44,649 bases of DNA, taken from a virus. Under the pieces are notes generated by a model that was not told where the DNA came from, did not search any database, and saw nothing but the letters and a program-made list of their open reading frames with translations. The stretch's first letter is position 1; every line of letters starts with the position of its first letter. This document shows, in pieces, positions 28,706-37,366 of the stretch. The stretch lies in the IMG/VR virus record IMGVR_UViG_3300015245_000283, positions 1 through 44,649 of that record, one strand, 5' to 3'. Made by a program: the position numbers and the translations under genes.

Positions 28706-31569
28706 TGGAAGATCCTTTCGCCGATCTCATCCCCGGTGCGCACAAGGCCCCGGCGCGCATCTATGGCGGCCCAAAGCCGATCGATCCTGCCGAACAGGAG
28801 CGCCTAACCCTTTCGCAGCGTGAGGACGCGCGCCAACAGCAAATGCAGCCGCTCGATATCGCGGCGAAACAGGCCTCGATCGCCAATGCGCTCAAGACAG
28901 GCGATGGCTCAAGCATCGAAGAGAAGAAGGCCGCCGCTTTCCTGACGCGCGCTCTTGGTGCCAATTCATCCTATGAGGCTACGGGCATTGGACCGCGGTC
29001 GTATGTCGGCCAGAAGTTCGTGGATAGCGCTCCGGACATACTCAACAGCCTTCCTTCGTCGGTTGGGAATAGCCCCGACAGGCAGGTTGCGGATGCCGCG
29101 CAAGACGAGTTCATCGCCGCATCGCTAAGGCAGGATTCCGGCGCCGCCATCCCGCCTGCGGAGTTGGAGAAGCAGCGTCGGATTTATTTTCCGATGCCAG
29201 GCGATGGCCCCGAAGTGCTTGCGCAAAAGCGTGCGGCACGTTTGCGGGCAATCATCGGATTGAAAGCATCGGCCGGTCGTTCCGTGACTCCCGAACAGGC
29301 GGAATTGGTCAAATCGATAGGTCCCGATCTCGACAAGGCCATGCACGGGGAGCAGACGCCAGCGGCAAAACCGCAGGTCCGCATGAACGACGGCACCGTT
29401 CTGGAGCGCCAGCCAGACGGGGCCATGTTGAAAATCTATGCCGTTCCGAGCCCGAGCGGCGCGATCGACAACATGATCGGGCCGCGCGCCGGTGAATATG
29501 TGCCTGCGGACCTGACGCTTGGCCCGGACGGAAAATACACCCGCGCCGATGGGAAGCCCGTCACGCGCGCGGATGTTGAGGCGCGCTTCAAATATTCCGA
29601 TCCGAATAGCGATGAATATCAGGGTGCCTTTGAACGCCAGTTCGGCGACAAGCCGGAGATGGTGGTTCGTGTTGTCGGCGGCCATGATCCGAATGCTGAG
29701 GAAATCAAGCAGGATCGCAGCGGCGTGCTCGGCACGATCGATGCTCCTGTCAGGGGCGCGGCGGATGTCCTGTCGTTCGGGCTGGCTGATGAATTGGCCG
29801 CTGGTGCGGACACCGTTTTCGGCGGCGGCACGATGCGCGACAATCTGCGCCGTGAGCGGGCGATCGATACATCGGATGAGCAGAACCATGCGCTCGGTCG
29901 TTTCGGCGGCCAGTTGGGCGGTGCCTTGATGCTCCCGACAGGCGGTGCGCGGACGCCTCTTCAGCTTGGCGCTCTTGGTGCTGGCTATGGCGCCGCATAT
30001 GGCTTTGGCAGCGGCGATCAGAACGGAGAAGGCGTGGGCGACCGGCTCAAGCGCGGCGCCCTTGGTCTGGTGACGGGTGGCGCCCTAGGCTATGGCGGCG
30101 GCACTCTGGCGGATCGCATTGCTGGTCGCGCTGGCGGCGGCCCGCGCCTACCCCCCGGTGGGGGCCCGGCGCAAGACATTGCCCGTGCAGGCCAGGAGGA
30201 GGGCGTCGCACTTAGCCGCCCGATCGTGGATCCTTCCGTCCGCACCCGCATGGCATATCTGGAATCATCGCCGGGAAGCGGTGAGCCGGTCAGGGCTGCG
30301 TTGCAAGGGACCTCAAACGATATAGAGGGTCGCGCTGCAGCTCTTGGCGCTGGTGGCACGGCGCAGGAAGGCGGCGCGCTTGGCCAGCGCATTCAGGACG
30401 CAGGGCAGCGCTTTGTCGATCGGAGCAGGGATGTCCGGAACCGGCTATACGACCGCGCGGCCAATCTTGCCGGCAATGCGCAGGTTCAGCCGACTGAAGC
30501 GATTCAGGTCCTTGACGACAATATCGCCCGGCTTTCCCGCAATGGGAACACCAACAAACCCATCCTCGATTATCTTCAGGAGGTGCGGGGCGATCTCGCG
30601 AGCGGGGCAAAGACGCTGGCGGATATTCGCGATATCCGGACCAACTTGCGTGGCAATATCAGCCAGCGCAATCTGATGAACACGCCGGCCGAACGCATCG
30701 TCGGACAGGTTCTCGACGCAGCTCGTACCGATATCCAGCGCGATCTGACGGCATCTGCGCCGGGGGCGGTGAATGCCTATCAGCGCGCCGATCGTTTCAA
30801 TGCCCAACGTTCCGATGAAATCCGGCAGATAGTGCAACGGGTCATTGGCCGGGCGGATGATCGTCTCGGTGGCGAACAGGTGATGGCGCGTATCAAGGCC
30901 ATGGCCGGTCCTAACGGGGATTCCGCTCGGCTTGCGCGAATGGTCGATAAACTCACGCCGCAGGAGCAGGCGGATTACGCAGCCACGATTGCCGCCTCTC
31001 TCGGGCGCCGCTCCGCAGACGAAGAGTTTTCGCCCGCCCTGTTCGTCAATGGCGTCCGCGCCATCTCGCCTGCCGCCCGTCGCACGATTTTCGGGGCCGA
31101 TGGCGCGCGCTCGATCGAGAACCTGCGGACGCTTTCCGAAGCGCTTCGCGATACCCGCGGCGCACTCAATAATAGCCGTTCAGGCGTTGTGGCCAACTGG
31201 GGCGCGTTCCTGCGCAATGTCGGCTCCGGCGGCACTTTGGGCGCTTTGGCGGGGGGTGTCCCGGGAGGCATCACCGGTGCCGCTATCGGGACCGGGCTAA
31301 GCGCTGTTGGCGCTGGCGTGCGCAATCTGTCGGCTCGCGCGCTGATGTCACCCGATATGAGCAGGTGGCTGGCCGCCGCGCCGCGATCGGCCACGTCCCA
31401 GGCCATCGCCGACCATATCTCGCGTCTGACGACGGTCGCCGCGCGTGATCCCGCTATCTCCAGCGAGGTTCTTGGATTGCAAAAGGCGCTCAGGGGAATG
31501 AACGATAATATGCCGATCAACCGGGCCGCAGCCAGCCAGCGTGACGAGGAACAGTCCAAGGCACAATAA
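28705..31569 (+). CDS. large DNA ejection protein
   Basis: 954 residues, TGATG overlap with the upstream stop. Proline/Ala-rich N-terminal half, then two Gly-rich hydrophobic segments (about residues 390-480, GALGLVTGGALGYGGG; and near 840-870), flanking long helical parts. This layout, a large protein after two smaller ejection genes and before the tail spike, fits P22 gp16/gp20-type proteins that enter the cell envelope to form a DNA conduit. Confidence 0.75.
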   Translation: MEDPFADLIPGAHKAPARIYGGPKPIDPAEQERLTLSQREDARQQQMQPLDIAAKQASIANALKTGDGSSIEEKKAAAFLTRALGANSSYEATGIGPRSYVGQKFVDSAPDILNSLPSSVGNSPDRQVADAAQDEFIAASLRQDSGAAIPPAELEKQRRIYFPMPGDGPEVLAQKRAARLRAIIGLKASAGRSVTPEQAELVKSIGPDLDKAMHGEQTPAAKPQVRMNDGTVLERQPDGAMLKIYAVPSPSGAIDNMIGPRAGEYVPADLTLGPDGKYTRADGKPVTRADVEARFKYSDPNSDEYQGAFERQFGDKPEMVVRVVGGHDPNAEEIKQDRSGVLGTIDAPVRGAADVLSFGLADELAAGADTVFGGGTMRDNLRRERAIDTSDEQNHALGRFGGQLGGALMLPTGGARTPLQLGALGAGYGAAYGFGSGDQNGEGVGDRLKRGALGLVTGGALGYGGGTLADRIAGRAGGGPRLPPGGGPAQDIARAGQEEGVALSRPIVDPSVRTRMAYLESSPGSGEPVRAALQGTSNDIEGRAAALGAGGTAQEGGALGQRIQDAGQRFVDRSRDVRNRLYDRAANLAGNAQVQPTEAIQVLDDNIARLSRNGNTNKPILDYLQEVRGDLASGAKTLADIRDIRTNLRGNISQRNLMNTPAERIVGQVLDAARTDIQRDLTASAPGAVNAYQRADRFNAQRSDEIRQIVQRVIGRADDRLGGEQVMARIKAMAGPNGDSARLARMVDKLTPQEQADYAATIAASLGRRSADEEFSPALFVNGVRAISPAARRTIFGADGARSIENLRTLSEALRDTRGALNNSRSGVVANWGAFLRNVGSGGTLGALAGGVPGGITGAAIGTGLSAVGAGVRNLSARALMSPDMSRWLAAAPRSATSQAIADHISRLTTVAARDPAISSEVLGLQKALRGMNDNMPINRAAASQRDEEQSKAQ

Positions 31570-31742
31570 GCGCAGGATTCTGGATTTCCCGCCCATTGCC
31601 CAAGAACCGGCCGTCAATGCCAGCAATTCCCATCCGGTCATTTCGGATCGCTACCAAAACTTGCCCGATGCAGCAACATGCCGTATGGGGATGGCAGACG
31701 TACCCCGCAGGCGGGTCATGCCTCTATTGAGCGGGTCCGTCC
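31570..31742 (+). other. intergenic leader of the tail-spike gene
   Basis: 173 bases without a supported gene. Contains a small stem CCCGC/GCGGG (about 31708-31720) and a weak ribosome-site-like GAGCGGG before the spike ATG. No strong promoter seen. Confidence 0.4.
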
Positions 31743-34544
31743 ATGTCACAAATCTTTGTCTCTCCATTCGTGCGCGCGACGCAGGGGTCGGGCGCGATTG
31801 CGGGAGGCGCCTTCCTTTATTTCTACCTCAGCGGCACGACAACCCCGGCAACGGTCTACGCCGATAGCGCCCTGACGACTGAGCTCCCCAGCCCTGTTCC
31901 GGCCAATGCGTTCGGCGTGTTCCCGAACATCTTCCTCAATCCCAACACCATTTACCGGGTCGTAGAGAAGACAGCAACTGGTGCGGTACTCGGGTTCGAT
32001 GCCGATCCGGTCTACGGGCAGGACCCATCGGCGGCGGTGAATGCCGCGGCCATCGTCGCCGAAACCGAGCGCGCGGAAGGGGTGGAATCGGATCTCAATG
32101 TTCGCCTGACGACGGCGGAGGGGGATATCGATGTCCTTCAGACCAATGTTGCAGCATTTCAGGGAACGATCACGTCGGGCCGCAGGGCCTATGCTACCTA
32201 TGCCAGCGCGGTAAGCGATGCAGCAACGCCGGTCATTTACCCGGCCGTCATCGCCGGCACTGTCGCCGAAGTTCCCCTGACGGATACCGGCACGCATACC
32301 GATCCTGTCGTCGGCGGTACAGTCAACAATTCCGGTATCTTTCGCTGGTCCGTCTCCCCGGCCGGCTGGCGACGGATGTATGACATCGATGCGGCGGCGG
32401 CGCAGACCTATTCCACGCTGGCAGGTCATTTTGCGAACGACAGCACCGATGTACAAGTGCCGGGGCAGGGCGACACAGCGGCCCGCGGTTCGCAATATTG
32501 GTCGATCACCAGCTCCACGGCGGCCACGCTGGCGGGTCATTTCGCCAATGACAGCACGGACGTTCAGGTCCCCGGCCAAGCCGACACCGCTGCCCGTGGT
32601 GCGAAATACTGGTCGATCCAGGCCGCCGCACTGGCCTCGGGCCAGACGATCGGTCTCGTACTGCCGAGCCTGCCGGTTCCCGCCGATATCTTTGCCGAGT
32701 TTTTCGACAGCAAATATTATTTCCAGGGCTATACCTATGTCGTTTTCACGAACTGGGTATCAGGCACAACCGGCACATTCACGCGCGGCGGTTCCAACCA
32801 TCGCTATATCAATTCCAGCGGCATCATGGTCAATGGCAGCGCAAACGCGGCCCGGATCACTTACGATCCGGTAACGCTTGCGCCGCTTGGGCTTCTCTAT
32901 GAGCCATCCGCGACTCAGCTCTTTTCCGACAGCCAGGCGATCAACACAGCGACATGGCATTTCGTGCTCAGCGCCGCCACGACGACCGATAATTACGCCA
33001 CCGGCATTGACGGTACTACGAGCGCCGGTTTCCTGATGGAGACGGCGGTCAACAATCAGCATTACATGTGGTACCGCGATCCGATCCTGACGATCACGTC
33101 GGGCCTGTTCTATGCCTATCAAATCTGGCTCAAGGCGGCTGGCCGCACGAAACTCAAGATCACGCCGTCGACGGATCTGGGATTTGGCGCGGCCTTCACG
33201 GTCGATCTTGGCGCCGGAACCGTCAGCAATCCAGCCTATACGCTGGAGGCATGGCAGAACGGATGGTTCCGCCTGTGGCGTTCCGGAACCGCCACGGCAA
33301 CAGCTGTGCCCAATATTATCTATCAACTTCTCGACGCATCCGGGGCCACCACCTATACCGGGGACGGCGTTTCCGGAATGTATTTTTCCGGCCACCAGCT
33401 TGAACAGGTCTCGGCCGCTGGAAAGCCGCCAACATCCTATATCCTGCGCGTAGGGACGACTGCGGCTGTCCGATCGGCCGACGCCCTTCAGATGACGCTG
33501 CCAAGCACTGTCAGCAAGATCACCTATACGCTCAGCGACAATTCACAGCAGATTATTTCCGTTGCGTCCGGCTCGTACACGGTTCCTACCAACCTCAACA
33601 AATCGACAATCAAGAGCTTGATCTCGGTCGATCTGTCGACGGTTGGTAGTCCGGTCACCAGCGTAGCCGGAAGGATCGGCGATGTCGTGTTGGCGCAGGC
33701 CGATATTACTGGCCTGAAGACGACCAGCAGCCCGACATTCGTAGGCATTACAACGACGGGCGTAAGCCAGGTTTTCGGTGGTGGCTCGGTCTTCACCAAC
33801 GATATCTGCCTGTTCAAATGGTCGATCGGCGCCGCGGCCCTGACCAATGCCGCCCGCGCCATCATCATCGGCAATGGTCCTGCGGCAGGCGTTACGACAT
33901 GGTCAAACAGCATCGTCATCGGCCACGATGCCGCCCATGCCGCAACCAACATCTCCACTTCGGTAGTGTCTGGCGATACAGCGGCGGGAAGTAGCCCCCT
34001 TGTGACCGGTTCCGAGGTGGTCGGAAATGAGGCTGGCAATGGCCCCTCGATCAGCGGTTCGCAGATCTTCGGCAATTTGGCGCGTTGCGGTGGCGTCGGC
34101 TCTTCGGTCGTTCGCTCCTGCGTGTTCGGCCAGAATGGCATGTTCTACAACGGGTCGACCGATACGGTAGCCATCGGCCAGAGCGTCGGCCTCGGCGTGG
34201 CCCCGGCCGGTACATATACGATCAACCAGAGTGTTATGATCGGATCGCAATCCGGCAAGCTGTCTGGTGGTGGAACGCTTACCGGCCTGATCCTGATCGG
34301 CTACAACATCCAGGCACCCACGCCGACGACGAGCAATTACATCTCGCTCGGTGACGCCTTCATCCAAAACACGGCGACGGGCGCAACGAAAATCCAGAAA
34401 GCGGGTGGTGGCAGGGCGCTATTCTCGCTACCGGGGCTTGCCGCATCGACCAGTTATGCCAATGATGCGGCGGCGGCGGCGGGCGGTGTTGCCGTCGATG
34501 AATTTTACCGCAACGGTAGTGCCGTTCAGGTGCGAGTGGTTTAA
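31743..34544 (+). CDS. tail spike / fibre protein
   Basis: 933 residues. The N-terminus (FVSPFVRATQGSGAIAGGAFLYFYLSGTTTPATVYAD ... ANAFGVFPNIFLNPNTIYRV) is a common virion-binding domain of podovirus spikes. A 30-residue near-identical repeat (LAGHFANDSTDVQVPGQ...) occurs at about 226-255 and 263-292. The middle is beta-rich with carbohydrate-binding-like strands; the end has many short Gly/Ser/Asn turns (parallel beta-helix or collagen-like trimer region). It probably recognises surface polysaccharide or another receptor. No catalytic residues are clear. Confidence 0.8.
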   Translation: MSQIFVSPFVRATQGSGAIAGGAFLYFYLSGTTTPATVYADSALTTELPSPVPANAFGVFPNIFLNPNTIYRVVEKTATGAVLGFDADPVYGQDPSAAVNAAAIVAETERAEGVESDLNVRLTTAEGDIDVLQTNVAAFQGTITSGRRAYATYASAVSDAATPVIYPAVIAGTVAEVPLTDTGTHTDPVVGGTVNNSGIFRWSVSPAGWRRMYDIDAAAAQTYSTLAGHFANDSTDVQVPGQGDTAARGSQYWSITSSTAATLAGHFANDSTDVQVPGQADTAARGAKYWSIQAAALASGQTIGLVLPSLPVPADIFAEFFDSKYYFQGYTYVVFTNWVSGTTGTFTRGGSNHRYINSSGIMVNGSANAARITYDPVTLAPLGLLYEPSATQLFSDSQAINTATWHFVLSAATTTDNYATGIDGTTSAGFLMETAVNNQHYMWYRDPILTITSGLFYAYQIWLKAAGRTKLKITPSTDLGFGAAFTVDLGAGTVSNPAYTLEAWQNGWFRLWRSGTATATAVPNIIYQLLDASGATTYTGDGVSGMYFSGHQLEQVSAAGKPPTSYILRVGTTAAVRSADALQMTLPSTVSKITYTLSDNSQQIISVASGSYTVPTNLNKSTIKSLISVDLSTVGSPVTSVAGRIGDVVLAQADITGLKTTSSPTFVGITTTGVSQVFGGGSVFTNDICLFKWSIGAAALTNAARAIIIGNGPAAGVTTWSNSIVIGHDAAHAATNISTSVVSGDTAAGSSPLVTGSEVVGNEAGNGPSISGSQIFGNLARCGGVGSSVVRSCVFGQNGMFYNGSTDTVAIGQSVGLGVAPAGTYTINQSVMIGSQSGKLSGGGTLTGLILIGYNIQAPTPTTSNYISLGDAFIQNTATGATKIQKAGGGRALFSLPGLAASTSYANDAAAAAGGVAVDEFYRNGSAVQVRVV
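32418..32618 (+). repeat. internal protein repeat with synonymous divergence
   Basis: Two 90-base units (32418-32507 and 32529-32618) encode LAGHFANDSTDVQVPGQ-x-DTAARG-xx-YWSI. Of 30 codons 11 are identical, 16 differ only synonymously and 3 change the residue. The protein repeat is conserved while the DNA has diverged almost everywhere it can. Confidence 0.9.
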
Positions 34545-34560
34545 CCAGAGGAACAAGACA

Positions 34561-34770
34561 ATGCGTGACGATCATTTCGACAAATTCGCCAAGGTAAAGG
34601 ATGCCCTGACCGCGGCCGAAACCGAACATCCCGACAGTCGCCCGCTGAAGGTGCTGCACGCCCGCGCGGCTGAGGCGCTGGACGGCTTCTCGCATCTGTT
34701 CACCGATGATCAGTATGTCGCACTCGGTGGTGGTACGCCGAAAATCGATCCGGGCAGCGACAACAGTTAA
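34561..34770 (+). CDS. hypothetical protein, 69 aa
   Basis: ATG 34561 with GAGGAACA upstream. Acidic helical protein (FDKFAKVKDALTAAETEHPDSRPLKVLHARAAEALDGF), disordered Gly-rich end. Opens the lysis region; role unknown. Confidence 0.55.
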   Translation: MRDDHFDKFAKVKDALTAAETEHPDSRPLKVLHARAAEALDGFSHLFTDDQYVALGGGTPKIDPGSDNS

Positions 34771-35267
34771 TGATCTTCTGGCTCGTCCTCTACGGTACGC
34801 TGGCCGGTTTCGCGCTATGGGCAACATGGCACGACCGGCATCTGCGGACCGTGGGGGCGATGCTGGTCATCGATTACATCATTTCGAACATGGCATGGTT
34901 TTCCAGCAACGCACATGACCGGGCGGGCATCTACACAATGCTCGAAATCATGATCGTCGTCACTGCGTATATCGCGCACTCGTTCTGTAGTTCGGTGCGC
35001 ACGCACTGGTTATTGAGGGGCGTCGTGGCAGTATCCGTGGTGTCGATCTGCATCAACATCGCGTTTTCATCCATAATGGTTCCGATACCTTATCAGACCT
35101 ATATTTATGACATTGCGACGAACATGTGTTTTGCCGCAGAGTGCCTCTTGATGATCACGGGAGGGGTGCTTGATGGTGTGGGGGCTGGTCGTTTCGATCA
35201 TTGGTCTTGGCATCGCCGGGATCATTCTCGATCGCATGTGCGCCCCTCGCAAAGGAAGGAGCCGTGA
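34770..35267 (+). CDS. membrane protein, 4 predicted helices
   Basis: 165 residues with hydrophobic helices at about 2-18, 32-45, 57-72 and 85-104, plus a further one near 113-135. The basic C-terminus (HWSWHRRDHSRSHVRPSQRKEP) overlaps a second gene in another frame and may be shaped by it. Position before the endolysin suggests a holin or antiholin, but size and topology are not diagnostic. Confidence 0.5.
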   Translation: MIFWLVLYGTLAGFALWATWHDRHLRTVGAMLVIDYIISNMAWFSSNAHDRAGIYTMLEIMIVVTAYIAHSFCSSVRTHWLLRGVVAVSVVSICINIAFSSIMVPIPYQTYIYDIATNMCFAAECLLMITGGVLDGVGAGRFDHWSWHRRDHSRSHVRPSQRKEP

Positions 35268-35274
35268 TCCATAG
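35173..35274 (+). CDS. embedded single-helix membrane peptide, 33 aa
   Basis: MVWGLVVSIIGLGIAGIILD followed by a basic tail RMCAPRKGRSRDP. Starts inside the upstream membrane gene in another frame, with GGGAGGGG 6-9 bases before ATG. One membrane helix and a charged tail would suit a pinholin or other small lysis regulator. Support: good ribosome site and composition, no family. Confidence 0.45.
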   Translation: MVWGLVVSIIGLGIAGIILDRMCAPRKGRSRDP

Positions 35275-35662
35275 CGCGCAGACGGCGGCCGATATCATCC
35301 GGCCGTGGATCAGCACTGGGTTTCTGGGCGGCATTTTGATCGCGGTTTCACGATACGGCAAGCCGGTTTCGGATTACCTGATCGAAACCGCGAAGATTCG
35401 GGCGCAGACGAAGAAAGACGACCGGCAGGGCTATGGCGGCCTGATCGAGGCGCTATCGAAGGAAGTGGCGGCCCTCCGCGAGGAGAACGCGGCGCTCCGC
35501 GGCGAAGTCCGTCAGCTGCATGGCTTGATCGATGGGATACGGCGTGGCGATTTGCAGGCGCGAACCAGTGCACAGGTTATCGAGCTTCATGCATTGCCGG
35601 CGGCCTCGATCCCGCCCGCGACTGCCGCATCCCTTGAGCGAATGGAAGGAAAGAGCGAATGA
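35264..35662 (+). CDS. membrane-anchored coiled-coil protein, holin-like
   Basis: 132 residues, GTG start with AAGGAAGGAG upstream. One N-terminal membrane helix (IIRPWISTGFLGGILIAVS) then a heptad coiled coil (SKEVAALREENAALRGEVRQLHGLIDGI). It sits directly before the endolysin (ATGA overlap). Holin or spanin-like membrane partner is plausible; neither is proven. Confidence 0.5.
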   Translation: MIHSAQTAADIIRPWISTGFLGGILIAVSRYGKPVSDYLIETAKIRAQTKKDDRQGYGGLIEALSKEVAALREENAALRGEVRQLHGLIDGIRRGDLQARTSAQVIELHALPAASIPPATAASLERMEGKSE

Positions 35663-36120
35663 CCCAATTGTCTCGACATTTCACGCTTGAGGAACTGACG
35701 CATTCCGACACGGCGGTGCGGCATGGCATCGACAATACGCCGCTGCCCGAGCATTTGAAGAACATGACCGAGCATCTCGTGCCGCTGTTGGAACAGATCC
35801 GTGAAGTCTGCGGCGGCAGTGCGGTCAACGTGCATGACGCCTACCGCAATCCGAGGGTCAACAAACTCGTCGGCGGCACGGCTACGAGCGCGCATCCGCT
35901 GGGCTATGCGGCTGACATCGATGTACCGGGGCAGGCCCCAGCCACGACGGCCAAGCTGATCGCGGCGGCGATGAAGGCACGCAAGATCAGCGCCGATCAA
36001 ATGATTTTTGAGTCAGGCCGCAGGACGGTCCACGTATCTGCCGATCCACGCGCGCGGGGCATGATGGGGCATCAGCCGGGCGGGCCAGGGACGCCGATCA
36101 ACTGGTCGTATTTCTCGTGA
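35659..36120 (+). CDS. endolysin, peptidase M15 type
   Basis: 153 residues. Zinc peptidase signature SAHPLGYAADID (S77, H79, G82, A84/A85, D86) and VHVS (H125), with IFESG providing E118. Such D-Ala-D-Ala carboxypeptidase-like endolysins cut cross-links in peptidoglycan for lysis. No signal peptide, so release depends on a holin; several candidate membrane proteins are next to it. Similar in zinc pattern to the ejection protein at 27575-28705. Confidence 0.85.
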   Translation: MTQLSRHFTLEELTHSDTAVRHGIDNTPLPEHLKNMTEHLVPLLEQIREVCGGSAVNVHDAYRNPRVNKLVGGTATSAHPLGYAADIDVPGQAPATTAKLIAAAMKARKISADQMIFESGRRTVHVSADPRARGMMGHQPGGPGTPINWSYFS

Positions 36121-36353
36121 CCCAACGCGAACAGCTCATAGCCTATCTCTCGACGCTTGGCGTGCTCGCGCTGGTGTTCGGCATGGCACTCATCGCCGGG
36201 ATCATCAGCGGTGCGGTCATCGGCAAGATCGAATCCTTTGGGCTGGGCACCATCACGGGCGGCCTGATCGGCGTGCTCCGCATTCCGGCGGCGCGCCCTG
36301 TCACGACGGGTTCAACCGAAAGCGGTGACGTGAACGTTGCCACAAAGGAATAG
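36117..36353 (+). CDS. small membrane protein, holin candidate
   Basis: 78 residues, GTG start overlapping the endolysin stop. Two predicted helices (LIAYLSTLGVLALVFGMALIAGIISGAVIG and FGLGTITGGLIGVL) and a polar tail: class II holin-like topology. It immediately follows the endolysin. Confidence 0.55.
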   Translation: MTQREQLIAYLSTLGVLALVFGMALIAGIISGAVIGKIESFGLGTITGGLIGVLRIPAARPVTTGSTESGDVNVATKE

Positions 36354-36355
36354 TC

Positions 36356-36799
36356 ATGGGCATCATCTTCTCGATCCTGGGCTTCGGCAAGAGCATCGGC
36401 GCGTTTCTCGGAAAGATTCCATGGCAAGGATATGCGTCCGCCGCTGGCATCCTCGCCCTCCTGTTCGCATGGCACATTCACTCCGGATGGGAGAAGCGCG
36501 CATACAACGACGCCTTCAACGCCGGGTGGACGAAACAGAAGGTCTACACAGACATCAACCTGCGCTCGATCGGGACGTTGCAGCAAGCGCTGGCCGACAA
36601 GAGCCGGGAGAGCGACAAAAGGGCCTCTGATTTAGCCGCCAGCAAGGCACAGGACGCAGCGGACGTGAAAGCGGCCGATGTAGCGCAGAAAGCCGATGCG
36701 TCGCGTAGGGGGCTTCTGGCGGGCATTCGGGACGGTGCGGCGCTCAAGCCTTCGTGCCGAGTGCCAGATGCGCTATCAAAGGCGCTGGACGGGTTATGA
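36356..36799 (+). CDS. i-spanin-like protein (Rz type)
   Basis: 147 residues: an N-terminal membrane helix (YASAAGILALLFAWHIH) and a long periplasmic coiled coil (YNDAFNAGWTKQKVYTDINLRSIGTLQQALADKSRESDKRASDLAASKAQDAADV) ending in a Cys-containing tail (KPSCRVPDAL). Position after endolysin and holin and before a lipoprotein fits the inner-membrane spanin, which links to the outer-membrane partner to disrupt the outer membrane. Confidence 0.65.
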   Translation: MGIIFSILGFGKSIGAFLGKIPWQGYASAAGILALLFAWHIHSGWEKRAYNDAFNAGWTKQKVYTDINLRSIGTLQQALADKSRESDKRASDLAASKAQDAADVKAADVAQKADASRRGLLAGIRDGAALKPSCRVPDALSKALDGL

Positions 36800-36889
36800 T
36801 GCTGCGGCACCATCCTATCGCCTTACGGTTGGATAGCAGCCCTGATCTGGTGGGTATCAGGAAAGTTCGTATCTGGCGCCGCAGCATCA
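36797..36889 (+). ncRNA. candidate structured RNA with a 12-bp closing stem
   Basis: Perfect 12-bp stem TGATGCTGCGGC (36797-36808)/GCCGCAGCATCA (36878-36889) enclosing two further stems: CTATC/GATAG (36815-36836) and CCTGAT/ATCAGG (36841-36861). A loop TGGT (36848-36851) could pair with ACCA (36809-36812) as a pseudoknot. This three-way-junction layout in a 126-base gap of the lysis cassette suggests a functional RNA. No known class matched; hammerhead consensus was checked and not met. Confidence 0.5.
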
Positions 36890-36925
36890 AGGCCGTGGAG
36901 GGAACCTGAGAATGAGCAAGCTATC

Positions 36926-37210
36926 ATGAAACATCTCGCAATCGCAACCCTTCCCATGGCCCTCGCGGCCTGCGCTCATGGAGACCCGCTGCCCCCCGCG
37001 GTCGATGTGAGAACCGTTGACCGTGTAGTCGAGGTTCAAAGGCCCTGCGCTGTCACTGCGCCAAAACGGCCAGCACCATTGGCGAAACCGCTTCCGACAG
37101 ACGGTATCGCGCTGGCGGCCGATCTCGGGTTGAAGCTCGGGGAATATTCAGGACCCGGCGCTTGGGCGGACAGGATGGAGGCGGCTCTGCGGAATTGCAC
37201 GAAGCCGTAG
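36926..37210 (+). CDS. lipoprotein, o-spanin candidate (Rz1-like)
   Basis: 94 residues with a lipoprotein signal: MKHLAIATLPMALAAC, lipobox LAAC with Cys16 as the likely acylated residue, followed by a Pro-rich mature part (KRPAPLAKPLP) and C-terminal helix. Such short Pro-rich lipoproteins pair with i-spanin. It is a separate gene 126 bases downstream of the Rz-like gene rather than embedded in it. Last gene of the rightward unit. Confidence 0.6.
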   Translation: MKHLAIATLPMALAACAHGDPLPPAVDVRTVDRVVEVQRPCAVTAPKRPAPLAKPLPTDGIALAADLGLKLGEYSGPGAWADRMEAALRNCTKP

Positions 37211-37213
37211 ACA

Positions 37214-37243
37214 CTTGCGCTGAGCGATGATAGCCAGCGCAAG
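37214..37243 (+). terminator. hairpin at the end of the rightward unit
   Basis: Perfect 9-bp stem CTTGCGCTG/CAGCGCAAG with a 12-base loop, four bases after the last rightward stop. A second small stem GCGC-GAAA-GCGC follows at 37252-37263. No long T-run; position between convergent units supports a terminator role. Confidence 0.55.
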
Positions 37244-37275
37244 CTGCGGCGGCGCGAAAGCGCGAGGACTGACAT

Positions 37276-37309
37276 TCTCTGGTTGCGGGTTCGATTCCCG
37301 TCTCGTGGA
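37276..37309 (+). other. tRNA 3'-end-like sequence, attP candidate
   Basis: T-arm GCGGG-TTCGATT-CCCGT-type stem (37285-37301) with the conserved GGTTCGATTCC box, then a 7-base acceptor 3' strand CTCGTGG and A. The matching 5' acceptor CCACGAG and a D-arm are absent upstream, so it is not a full tRNA. Phage attP sites often carry exactly such a tRNA 3' end. No integrase is present, so the role is unresolved. Confidence 0.45.
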
Positions 37310-37366
37310 CCTCTAGCCTGTCAGGGCGATGTGGGAGCGATGAACAGGTTGCCGCGCCGCAGCACC

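Noticed and set aside
36841-36870. Hammerhead ribozyme (CTGAT ... GGAAAG)
   Set aside because: The CUGANGA core is not present; CTGAT is base-paired with ATCAG, which is incompatible with the hammerhead core.
37214-37309. Complete tRNA gene
   Set aside because: No 5' acceptor strand complementary to CTCGTGG, no D-arm, and no acceptable anticodon stem; only the 3' third is tRNA-like.
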